A stretch of 64,000 nt of DNA, from NCBI GenBank assembly GCA_902800925.1, contig CADCGD010000024.1, positions 46,113 through 110,112 of the forward strand. The letters are read 5' to 3'. A program made the translations under genes and the position numbers. The notes beneath the pieces are model-generated. The model was not told where the DNA came from, did no database searches, and saw only the letters and a program-made list of their open reading frames with translations. Each line of letters starts with the position of its first letter. Position 1 is the stretch's first letter. This document shows positions 26,522 through 34,043 of the stretch, one piece after another. This DNA comes from an uncultured Bacteroidales bacterium (lineage in GTDB: Bacteria; Bacteroidota; Bacteroidia; Bacteroidales; Bacteroidaceae).

Positions 26522-28432
26522 ATGAGACAATTGGAACTGCTGGCACCTGCCAAGAATCTGGAGTGCGGCATCGCGGCCATTGATCATGGCGCTGATGCTG
26601 TCTATATTGGTGCTCAGAAGTTTGGTGCCCGTGTGGCAGCAGGCAATAGTGTTGACGACATCCGTCAGCTCTGCGCCTATGCCCACCAGTTTGCTGCCAA
26701 GGTGTATGTTACTGTCAACACCATCATCTATGACGACGAACTGGAGGCCACCCGTCAATTGCTCGACGAACTCTCTGCCGCAGGCGTCGATGCCATCCTC
26801 GTGCAGGATATGGCCGTGCTGAAGATGTTGCGGAACGGGGACTGTCCCCATGTGAGTAGCGTAGCGGATTACAGGGGGACTGTCCCCCAGTTGCACGCCA
26901 GTACCCAGACTGACAACCGCACCGTAGAGAAAGTCAAGTGGTTGGCAGGTCTTGGCTTCAAGAGGGTAGTGTTGGCTCGCGAGTTGTCTGTCGACGAGAT
27001 TGCCGAGATACACGCGCAGGTTCCTGATGTCGAGCTGGAAGTCTTCGTTCATGGAGCCCTCTGTGTCAGCTATAGTGGTCAATGCTATGCCTCGCAGCAT
27101 TGCTTTGGCCGTTCTGCCAATCGTGGTGCCTGTGCACAGGTCTGTCGCATGAAGTTCGACCTCGTCGATGCCGATGGTCGTGAGTTGGAACACCAGCGTT
27201 ACCTCTTGTCGCTCAAGGACTTAAACCAGTCTGCCCACTTGGAAGAACTCGCTGAAGCGGGTGCTACGTCGTTTAAGATTGAGGGACGCCTGAAGGATGC
27301 CAGCTATGTCAAGAACGTCGTGGCAGCCTATAGCCAGCGTCTCGACAGCATCATCGCCAAACATCCAGACAAATACTGTCGCGCCTCCAAAGGCCATTGC
27401 ACCTATACGTTTACGCCCAACCTCAAGAAGACGTTCAATCGCGGCTTCACCACCTATTTCCTGCATGGTCGACAGCCCGACATCTTCTCGCCCGATACGC
27501 CCAAGGCTATGGGCGAATTTGTGGGCACTGTCAAGGAGATGCGTCGCGACTCGTTCAACGTAGCTGGTACGGCTGCCTTTGCCAATGGCGACGGACTGTG
27601 CTTCATTAATCAGGAGCACGACCTTGAGGGCTTCCGCGTCAATCGTGCCGAGGGCAACCGCCTCTTCCCACAGCAGATGCCTCGCAACCTGCGTCCAGGC
27701 ATGGCCCTCTATCGCAACAACGATATGGAGTTTGAGCGCTTGCTGGCGCGTCAGAGCAGTGTGCGCAAGATTCCTATTACGATGATGCTCGCACCAACTC
27801 CTGATGGTTATTCGCTTGCTTCCGAGGGTGTTACGGCTACCATCCAGTGCGAGCACCAGCAGGCCGAGAAACCGCAGCGCGATAACATCATCCGCCAGCT
27901 TTCTAAGTTGGGTGGCACGCCCTACGAGTGTAGTGGGGTAGAGATGCCCTCCGACTTCAACGCCTTCATTCCCAGCAGTCTGTTGGCCGACCTCCGCCGC
28001 CAACTATTGGCTGCGCTGAATCAGCAGAATCATGGGGACAGGTTTTTGATTGAATTTGGTTCAAATTCATATCAAACAACCTGTCCCCGTGATTCCGCCC
28101 GTGATTCTCGTCCCGATCTCCCTGATTCCGTTCCTCACTACGACTATCCCTATCTTTATAACATCTCCAACCATGCGGCAGCCGCCTTCTACGGTGTCAA
28201 GGAACCAACGGCTTTCGAGCTAAACACCCCCTCCTTTTGGAGGGGGCAGGGGGAGGCTCCCCTCTTGATGCAATGCCGCCATTGCCTGCAGTATGCCATG
28301 GGCTATTGCGTCAAGCATGGAGGTCAGAAACCCACCTATCGTTATCCGCTCTTCCTGCGCCTGGGCGATGGTCGTCGCTTCCGCTTGGAGTTCGATTGCA
28401 AACACTGTCAGATGAATGTCTATGCGGAGTAG
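26522..28432 (+). CDS. Peptidase U32 family protein
   Basis: 636 residues from ATG 26522 (MRQLELLAPAKNLECGIAAI). U32 signatures: GADAVYIGAQKFGAR, HASTQTDNRTVEKVKWLAGL, SYSGQCYASQHCFGRSANRG with its Cys cluster, and FKIEGRLKD. Members of this family are collagenase-like proteases or tRNA/23S rRNA hydroxylation enzymes (TrhP, RlhA), usually with an iron-sulphur cluster. Three palindromic repeats are inserted in frame (26837-26888, 28034-28088, 28227-28246), adding linker-like segments such as NGDCPHVSSVADYRG that I do not expect in relatives. The extra C-terminal domain ends CRHCLQYAMGYCVKHGG.. and CKHCQMN. Confidence 0.92.
   Translation: MRQLELLAPAKNLECGIAAIDHGADAVYIGAQKFGARVAAGNSVDDIRQLCAYAHQFAAKVYVTVNTIIYDDELEATRQLLDELSAAGVDAILVQDMAVLKMLRNGDCPHVSSVADYRGTVPQLHASTQTDNRTVEKVKWLAGLGFKRVVLARELSVDEIAEIHAQVPDVELEVFVHGALCVSYSGQCYASQHCFGRSANRGACAQVCRMKFDLVDADGRELEHQRYLLSLKDLNQSAHLEELAEAGATSFKIEGRLKDASYVKNVVAAYSQRLDSIIAKHPDKYCRASKGHCTYTFTPNLKKTFNRGFTTYFLHGRQPDIFSPDTPKAMGEFVGTVKEMRRDSFNVAGTAAFANGDGLCFINQEHDLEGFRVNRAEGNRLFPQQMPRNLRPGMALYRNNDMEFERLLARQSSVRKIPITMMLAPTPDGYSLASEGVTATIQCEHQQAEKPQRDNIIRQLSKLGGTPYECSGVEMPSDFNAFIPSSLLADLRRQLLAALNQQNHGDRFLIEFGSNSYQTTCPRDSARDSRPDLPDSVPHYDYPYLYNISNHAAAAFYGVKEPTAFELNTPSFWRGQGEAPLLMQCRHCLQYAMGYCVKHGGQKPTYRYPLFLRLGDGRRFRLEFDCKHCQMNVYAE
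26837..26888 (+). repeat. 52-bp double-palindrome element in the U32 gene
   Basis: GGGGACTGTCCCC at both ends flanks a core with TGTGAGTAGCGTAGCGGATT. The same element, inverted and also 52 bp, lies at 35571-35622 in ABC-F gene 2. Confidence 0.9.
28034..28088 (+). repeat. 55-bp hairpin element in the U32 gene
   Basis: GGGGACAGGTT at the left end is exactly inverted at the right end; an inner pair GAATTTG/CAAATTC surrounds a GTT loop. It encodes roughly GDRFLIEFGSNSYQTTCP. Confidence 0.9.
28227..28246 (+). repeat. C/G-rich hairpin in the U32 gene
   Basis: CCCCCTCC-TTTT-GGAGGGGG, a perfect 8-bp stem, followed by CAGGGGGAGG. It adds residues around PSFWRGQGEAP. Confidence 0.85.
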
Positions 28433-29393
28433 GGGATTGTTATATATCGTGTTCTGTCTGCTGTTCCTGACGGCATGCTACAATCGTGGCCAGCAGTCGC
28501 CCGATGCCTGGGACCTCACGGAGCACCAGATAGACTCCATTTCCTTCTCTACGACGCATCACTATACGCAGAACTACAACTTCATGGTCAATGCCGAGCG
28601 CCTGCCTTTAGCCGATGCCTTGCCCGATATGGCGTTCGACACGCTCTATGTGGTGCGTGGCGAACGCGTCGTCGTTGCTGCCATCCAGATGGTGCCTACC
28701 GACACCATCGACTCCGTATGGGTCAAGGTGGCGCGCGACCAGATTACGCAGGGCTGGATTCGTGAGAGCGAGCTCTTGGCTGGTGTCTCGCCCGACGATC
28801 CCATCTCGCAGTTCATCGATGTCTTTTCCAATGTCCACCTCCTCGTGTTCATGGCCATCTGTGTCCTTGTAGGCAGTGCCTACGCCATGCGCAAGCTGTT
28901 GCGTCGCAAGGCCTACATCGTCCATTTCCACGACATCGACTCGTTCTATCCCACTGCACTGTGCCTGCTCATTGCCATGTCCGCCACGCTCTATGCCTCC
29001 ATCCAATTGTTTGGTGCCGAGTCGTGGCGACACTACTATTTCCATCCCTCGCTGAACCCCTTCGCACTGCCGTTCCACCTGGGCTTGTTTGTGGCCTCCG
29101 TATGGGCTATCGTCATCGTCGGTGTTGCCGTTCTCGACGATGTCCGTCACCAGCTGTCCACCCTCGACGGTCTGCTCTACCTCTCAGGCCTTGCTGCCGT
29201 CTGTGCCGTCATCTATGTGGTCTTCACCATCTTCACCCTCTACTATGTCGGCTACCTCCTCCTCGTGGCCTACATTGCCTTTGCCCTTTGGTGCTACCAA
29301 CGCCATCCCCACTACCGCTATCGCTGTGGCCATTGTGGTGCCAAACTGTGTCAGAAAGGTCCCTGCCCACATTGTGGCACTGTGAATGCATAA
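28416..29393 (+). CDS. Membrane lipoprotein with C-terminal zinc ribbon
   Basis: 325 residues, or 323 if the second ATG at 28422 is used; it overlaps the U32 stop by 17 bp. A lipoprotein-type signal (LLYIVFCLLFLTAC) is followed by a soluble region (30-140) with a segment resembling an SH3-like fold (RGERVVVAAIQMVPTDTIDSVW). Then four or five membrane helices (about 145-300) and a short zinc ribbon at the end (CGHCGAKLCQKGPCPHCG). No family recognised. Its start overlaps the U32 gene, so the two are probably co-translated. Confidence 0.8.
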   Translation: MSMRSRGLLYIVFCLLFLTACYNRGQQSPDAWDLTEHQIDSISFSTTHHYTQNYNFMVNAERLPLADALPDMAFDTLYVVRGERVVVAAIQMVPTDTIDSVWVKVARDQITQGWIRESELLAGVSPDDPISQFIDVFSNVHLLVFMAICVLVGSAYAMRKLLRRKAYIVHFHDIDSFYPTALCLLIAMSATLYASIQLFGAESWRHYYFHPSLNPFALPFHLGLFVASVWAIVIVGVAVLDDVRHQLSTLDGLLYLSGLAAVCAVIYVVFTIFTLYYVGYLLLVAYIAFALWCYQRHPHYRYRCGHCGAKLCQKGPCPHCGTVNA

Positions 29394-29403
29394 TGAATTG
29401 ATT

Positions 29404-30072
29404 ATGGCTAACGAGAAATATACCATTAATTTCAGTGTGTATGCAACCCCTGATAATGCAATCAGTGGCGAGACGCTGTATCATGTGCGTCAGGTTAATT
29501 CACAAATGATAAAACGTGAGGATGACCTGGCTGACGTCATTGAGAGAAATACTTCGTTTACTAGTGCTGATGTAAAGGGACTCATTACTGCCGTGCGCGA
29601 CCAGATTGCCGAATATCTTATGCAGGGTAACACTGTCAGCATCAAGGGCCTTGGCCAGTTCTTTTTGCAGCTGGGTGTGCGTAAAGAGAAAGATGCTGAT
29701 GGGCACATGCATCGAAAGCGCTTCACAAGTCCAGACGATATCAATGGTAACGACGTGATAGTTGAGGGCATCGGCTTCAAGTGCGACAAGGAGTTTAGGT
29801 CACAGATTCTGGGACAGGTGGCCATGCGTCGTGCCGAGAACCTAGCTATGCACTCGCGTGAGGTATCAAGGGCAGAGCTCTTGGTCGGTCTCGACAACTA
29901 CTGTCGTGAGAACGGACATATCACCCGTAGTGAGTTCCAGCGTGTGTTTGGTGTTACCCGCTATATGGCAGACAAGATGCTTACCGACTTGGTCAGCGAG
30001 CCATATCCCAAATACCATCGTGAAAAGGTGGGTGCCGTTTATGTCTACAAGAAGTACGGCGATAAGATTTAA
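29404..30072 (+). CDS. HU-HIG type DNA-binding protein with C-terminal wHTH
   Basis: 222 residues from ATG 29404 (MANEKYTINFSVYATPDNAI). An HU-like core (about 30-130) contains ISxADVKGLITAVRDQIAEYL and VSIKGLGQFFLQLGVR. A C-terminal segment of about 70 residues (LVGLDNYCRENGHITRSEFQ, then TRYMADKMLTDLV) looks like a winged helix. This architecture is common in Bacteroidota. It is intact, unlike the shortened HU at 7280. Followed by an inverted repeat that may act as terminator. Confidence 0.9.
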   Translation: MANEKYTINFSVYATPDNAISGETLYHVRQVNSQMIKREDDLADVIERNTSFTSADVKGLITAVRDQIAEYLMQGNTVSIKGLGQFFLQLGVRKEKDADGHMHRKRFTSPDDINGNDVIVEGIGFKCDKEFRSQILGQVAMRRAENLAMHSREVSRAELLVGLDNYCRENGHITRSEFQRVFGVTRYMADKMLTDLVSEPYPKYHREKVGAVYVYKKYGDKI

Positions 30073-30091
30073 TTACCGGTTTGACAATAAA

Positions 30092-30155
30092 AGAAGTCCC
30101 TTCAGCATCGCCTGGAATACCTTTCTGCAAAGACCAAGCGGCTGAAGGGACTTCT
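30092..30155. repeat. 15-bp inverted repeat between HU-like and VirE genes
   Basis: AGAAGTCCCTTCAGC (30092-30106) and its exact complement (30141-30155) are 34 bp apart. A related pair with the core TCCCTTCAGCC lies at 31772-31824, on the other side of the VirE gene. Confidence 0.9.
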
Positions 30156-30179
30156 CATCCCTAGCTTCTCACCTTTCTA
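30152..30179. repeat. 7-nt-word repeat over the VirE stop codon
   Basis: TTCTCAT CCCTAGC TTCTCAC CTTTCTA, a 7-nt period. The middle words recur at 45009-45022 beside rlmH. Confidence 0.75.
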
Positions 30180-31464
30180 TCACCCTATAGAGATTCCCTT
30201 GTTCCGTATGGTGGGCGCTGAATCCTAACCGACGCATGTGCTTGCCAAACACCGATTGCGACATCTGATTCATCAACTTGTGGTTGTGGCGCTCCAGCAG
30301 TTTAATCATCTGTGCACTGCCCATCTCTCGAGGCTCCTCGCCATCCTTGGCCTTGCGGAAGAAGGTGCTGATAAGTTCCTCGACAGGTTCCAGACGGTAG
30401 TATTGCTGGTTGCGCTGTTGCATCTCTTGCTCCATATCCTTTGTGAAGAAATACTGTGCACCGTGTTCCACCTCGCTGACTAATTGGGCATACAACTGGT
30501 CGTAGTCTATCTGGTCGGTACGTATCACGTCGTCAGGCTCCAGAATCAGGAAACGGCGCGACCCCGTGCGGTCTGTCAGTAGCTGGCGCTCATTGCTTGT
30601 TCCCACAAACGAGGCAATACGTGGCAACTGGTTGAAACTCTTCTTGTAGGCACCAATGAATGAGGGCTTCAGCGATTGCATCATCGACTTCAGGTCGGGC
30701 ATCTTCTTTACGGGCATCTTGTCGAACTCATCCATGTTGATAATGGCAAATTCAACCATCTTGCGCTGGGCATTACCCTTCGTAGCCAACGAGAAATCGT
30801 CGGTATAGCGATCGCGCAGACAGGGTGGCAACAGGTTTTTCACAAATGTACTCTTGTGCATGCCCTGACGCTCGCTTACCAACAGCAACATCACTGCATT
30901 GGCATGGTCCTGGTCATAGTGCAACCACTGGGCAACGACAGCTCTCAGCCATACGCGTCCCATGCGCAGACAGTAATCGTCCTGTGAGATGCGTCGTAAC
31001 AATTCGTCGACTCGGTCCTGACCGTCCCACTGTCCTCGTACCTTGTTCAAATAGTCTGTCACTGGATGGTAGTCGTAGGCGAAGTCGCACTCCAGATTAC
31101 GTCTGACGAAGCTGTCCAGACAGAAGATGTCGGCACCCTCCACCTCGTTGGCTATTGTATTGAACTGGCGCTTGTCAATCATTACGAACGGTGCTTCCGG
31201 ACCATCTGCGCGACGACGGTACTCGTAGACATCTGTCACCACATTGTGGCGCACTTCATAGTGCGAGCGCACAAAGTCCTTCATCTCGTTGACGGGGCGC
31301 AGGTAGTTTTGCTTGCGCTTCTGGTATTTCTCCTGTTCTGTCTCCACTTTCTGTTCGCGCTCCTTCTCAAGCGTAGCACGCAGCAGATCGTTCTGTTCCT
31401 TCATGGTAGCGAGATACCTACTGTCCTTCAGCATCTCGCGAATCGTTTTGAATAACTTTATCAT
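30169..31464 (-). CDS. VirE / DUF3874 family P-loop protein
   Basis: 431 residues. A coiled-coil head (about 15-65, ERKREQ-type) is followed by the VirE core: VRGQWDGQDRVDELLRRI, a P-loop-like SERQGMHKSTFVKNLLPP, the acidic IINMDEFDKM, and GTSNERQLLTDRTGSRRFL. A DUF3874-like C-terminus (about 350-431) ends SAHHTEQGNLYRVIER. The family resembles phage and plasmid primase-helicases. In Bacteroidales it usually sits with HU, smalltalk and amidase genes on mobile cassettes. Here it is alone and flanked by inverted repeats on both sides. Confidence 0.9.
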   Translation of the reverse strand: MIKLFKTIREMLKDSRYLATMKEQNDLLRATLEKEREQKVETEQEKYQKRKQNYLRPVNEMKDFVRSHYEVRHNVVTDVYEYRRRADGPEAPFVMIDKRQFNTIANEVEGADIFCLDSFVRRNLECDFAYDYHPVTDYLNKVRGQWDGQDRVDELLRRISQDDYCLRMGRVWLRAVVAQWLHYDQDHANAVMLLLVSERQGMHKSTFVKNLLPPCLRDRYTDDFSLATKGNAQRKMVEFAIINMDEFDKMPVKKMPDLKSMMQSLKPSFIGAYKKSFNQLPRIASFVGTSNERQLLTDRTGSRRFLILEPDDVIRTDQIDYDQLYAQLVSEVEHGAQYFFTKDMEQEMQQRNQQYYRLEPVEELISTFFRKAKDGEEPREMGSAQMIKLLERHNHKLMNQMSQSVFGKHMRRLGFSAHHTEQGNLYRVIER

Positions 31465-31530
31465 GTCGAAAATCCTTTATTTTTATTTTCAAATTACTTT
31501 TCACATGAGAAAAATTGCTTTTCCCATTTG

Positions 31531-31560
31531 CAAAGATACGACATGATTCCTGCTTTTCAA
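31531..31560 (-). promoter_or_regulatory. Promoter of the VirE gene
   Basis: On the minus strand TTG (31560-31558), 19 nt, then TATCTTTG (31538-31531). Leader about 60 nt. Confidence 0.75.
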
Positions 31561-31666
31561 GCGAACCCCCCAGAGAAATATTGCCATTTTGGGGACTCTT
31601 CCGACTATGGCTGTCTTTCGTCTGGCTACAGCCTTCCCTCGTCTGGCTATAACCTTTGATGAGTTG

Positions 31667-31724
31667 CTGACCTTGGTCAGTAGTACTGCTGACATATGTC
31701 AGTAATACTGTTGACCAAGGTCAG
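31667..31724. repeat. Cluster of three 14-bp palindromes
   Basis: CTGACCTTGGTCAG (31667-31680), CTGACATATGTCAG (31689-31702, perfect) and TTGACCAAGGTCAG (31711-31724). The first is also in the HU/smalltalk array at 7664-7681. The gene-free stretch 31465-32056 holds these, the inverted repeat at 31772-31824 and the two flanking promoters; no coding sequence is convincing there. Confidence 0.9.
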
Positions 31725-31771
31725 AAACCATCCGTCAGTATTTCTCAACTATTACATGAGCACTCTTCTTC

Positions 31772-31824
31772 TCCCTTCAGCCGTTTCTCCTTTCTACAAA
31801 GCCATTCCCGTGAGGCTGAAGGGA
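31772..31824. repeat. 11-bp inverted repeat, partner of the one at 30092
   Basis: TCCCTTCAGCC (31772-31782) and its exact complement (31814-31824), 31 bp apart. Confidence 0.85.
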
Positions 31825-31882
31825 CTGCTGAAAAATCATTTGAAAAGAAGTCACGTTTGTGTATTATTTCAAAAAATATTTG

Positions 31883-31890
31883 TATCTTTG
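31883..31890 (+). promoter_or_regulatory. -7 box of the LruC lipoprotein gene
   Basis: TATCTTTG with a long (about 165 nt) leader before the start at 32057. The leader includes the perfect palindrome TAAACTATAGTTTA at 32032-32045, just before the start codon. Confidence 0.6.
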
Positions 31891-32056
31891 CCCTCAGTTA
31901 TGAAACCGAAAATTTGCGCAAAACGATGATGTTGTATAATGTTAACAAGAAAGAATTCGTATAAAAAAATAATGTTAAATAAGGTAAATTTCTTCTTCAT
32001 GTGCGTTTTTTTCGCGAAATTTGCAGCAAAATAAACTATAGTTTAATCATTAAGAT

Positions 32057-33901
32057 ATGAAAAAAGGATTATTTATTTTTACAATTGGTGCTCTTGTTTT
32101 GACGGGTTGCTCCAGCAATGAAGGTTTTTCTGGCCCAAGGGATTCGGTCGCTGAAAATGTGGAAAAGGCCTTTGGCGTTAAATTCGACCCCAATCATGAC
32201 TGGTGTACAACAACTTCAGGTACTGTATCAATTTCAGGTATTCCTGCTGGTGCAACAAACGTTCAGCTGTTTGCGCTTATTAGCAAGGAGGTAAAAAATG
32301 ATGACAATCAGACTGAGATTGAGACTTCACTCCTGAAACTGAATGAGGCAACGAATGTTGGCAGTTCCGTAAACTTGGTTTACGATGCTCCTAAAGACCA
32401 TCAGGCTATCTATGCGGCTGCAGTTGTGAATGGCTATCGCATGATGAAGCAGGTAAAGAATGGCGTTGCCGACTTCTCCGGCAAGAAGAGTGCTGCTGCC
32501 AGAAGAAGAGCCGCTGTTGCTCCTGACTATTCAAGCATGAAGCTCTTCGCAGATTCAACATTTGAGTCGTTTGCCAGCCAGCGCGGTTGGTTTGGAGAAA
32601 AAAAGCAGTATCTCTATGGTATGAGCGGCGAGGCTTATCAGAAATGGGTGCAGAAGGCTGAGCCTTATTCCGCAGAATATACCCAGCTGTTCAGAGACCT
32701 TGTCTTCTCTTATTTCCAGAACAAGGTTAGAAATCTTGAAAAGATTATGGAAAGCAAGCTGGTGAACGACAAGGTTTATCCTCTCACTACTGGTGATGCT
32801 CCTATCGTGGTTTCTCCCGTTTACAAGCGCGATCAGGCCACAAGATGGGGTAATGAGGTGTGGAACTCTGACCTCTACTACTACTATTATAAGGAGGAGA
32901 CTTTGACTGACTATGTTACAAAAGGCGGTAACGCTGTTGACTTCCTGAACGCCCTGCCTAAGTATAAGGCTATCCCCTTCAACCAGCACTTTGGTTCTAC
33001 TGAGGACGACAAGATTGAGAAACGTGCCTCCTATACTCTGATTTACTGGGGCGATGGTGAGCCTGATTATAACACTCCTGGTCAGGCATTCCCTGCAGGC
33101 TACAAGATTGGTTTCATGGTTCGTGCCAAGACCACCTCTGAAGCTCCAAGGAAACAGGGTGAGCTTTATGGTGACGGTCGTTTGAACAACAAGATTAATT
33201 TTTGGCCAAACTTTAAGACTTCTAATTTGGGAACCGACGGTCCACGTGCTTGTTGGTTGAATGTTGAAGACAGACTGTTCCTCACCTTCGAGTCAGGTAC
33301 TGACGACGACTTCAATGATATCATTCTGGAGGTTGAGGGTGGTATTGACCCCATCTCGTTTGTTCCTGAGTTCGATAGAGACTTCTACACCTTCTGCTTT
33401 GAGGATAGAGAGCTGGGTGACTACGACATGAACGACGTAGTGATTAAGGCTACCAGAATCAACGAGACCACTGTAGAGTACAGCATTGTGGCTTGTGGTG
33501 CTTACGACCAGTTGCAGGTTAGAAATGTCAATGGCGCAACGATTAAGGACGACGCAGAGATTCATGCACTCTTTGGCGTTTCAACCAATACGTTTATTAA
33601 CACGGTGAAGGGTGCAACCTCTTTAGATCCTGTTACCGATCAGGTGACTGTTTCTAAGGACTTCAGCTTCCTGAACGCTGCAACACAGCCTTACATCCAC
33701 AATGTGACGATGGGCAAGGATATCAAGCTGTCGCAGAAAGGTGAGGATCCTCATGGCATCATGATTCCTTACGCTTTCCGTTGGCCGAAGGAGAAGACTT
33801 GCATCAAGGACGCTTACCTGAGATTCAACGAGTGGGGTCAGAACAGCAGAATCAACAGCACTGACTGGTACAAGTATCCTGTTGAAGAAAATGTTTATTA
33901 A
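32057..33901 (+). CDS. LruC-domain lipoprotein
   Basis: 614 residues with lipobox (FIFTIGALVLTGCSSNEG). The C-terminal half has the LruC/DUF4842 pattern: FESGTDDDFNDIILEVEGGI, FEDRELGDYDMNDVVIKA and the terminal PYAFRWPKEKTCIKDAYLRF followed by DWYKYPVEENVY. The acidic D-rich segments may bind calcium. Bacteroidota LruC proteins are surface lipoproteins of uncertain role. It has its own promoter and a strong terminator, so it is a single-gene unit. An Ala/Arg-rich patch (KKSAAARRRAAVAPDYSS) lies at about 147-164. Confidence 0.9.
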   Translation: MKKGLFIFTIGALVLTGCSSNEGFSGPRDSVAENVEKAFGVKFDPNHDWCTTTSGTVSISGIPAGATNVQLFALISKEVKNDDNQTEIETSLLKLNEATNVGSSVNLVYDAPKDHQAIYAAAVVNGYRMMKQVKNGVADFSGKKSAAARRRAAVAPDYSSMKLFADSTFESFASQRGWFGEKKQYLYGMSGEAYQKWVQKAEPYSAEYTQLFRDLVFSYFQNKVRNLEKIMESKLVNDKVYPLTTGDAPIVVSPVYKRDQATRWGNEVWNSDLYYYYYKEETLTDYVTKGGNAVDFLNALPKYKAIPFNQHFGSTEDDKIEKRASYTLIYWGDGEPDYNTPGQAFPAGYKIGFMVRAKTTSEAPRKQGELYGDGRLNNKINFWPNFKTSNLGTDGPRACWLNVEDRLFLTFESGTDDDFNDIILEVEGGIDPISFVPEFDRDFYTFCFEDRELGDYDMNDVVIKATRINETTVEYSIVACGAYDQLQVRNVNGATIKDDAEIHALFGVSTNTFINTVKGATSLDPVTDQVTVSKDFSFLNAATQPYIHNVTMGKDIKLSQKGEDPHGIMIPYAFRWPKEKTCIKDAYLRFNEWGQNSRINSTDWYKYPVEENVY

Positions 33902-33945
33902 ACGCTATTTGTAGACAGTCTGACTGTTACAATCGGATACATAAT

Positions 33946-33987
33946 AATAGAGGCTGACAACTTTTATGGTTTGTCAGCCTCTATTTT
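33946..33987 (+). terminator. Terminator after the LruC gene
   Basis: AATAGAGGCTGACAA pairs with TTGTCAGCCTCTATT across a 10-nt loop, then TT; a very stable stem, possibly acting in both directions. Confidence 0.9.
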
Positions 33988-34000
33988 CGAAAAAAAGTGT

Positions 34001-34008
34001 TACCTTTG
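34001..34008 (+). promoter_or_regulatory. -7 box of ABC-F gene 2
   Basis: TACCTTTG, 35 nt before the start at 34044; no TTG at the ideal distance. Confidence 0.55.
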
Positions 34009-34043
34009 CAGCCGAAAAAAGAAGAAAAGACATAGGCCACTGA

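Noticed and set aside
31501-31929. Two short open frames (64 and 77 codons) between VirE and LruC genes
   Set aside because: They run across palindromes and promoters, with repeat-derived residues (LLTKV in both), so they are probably non-coding.
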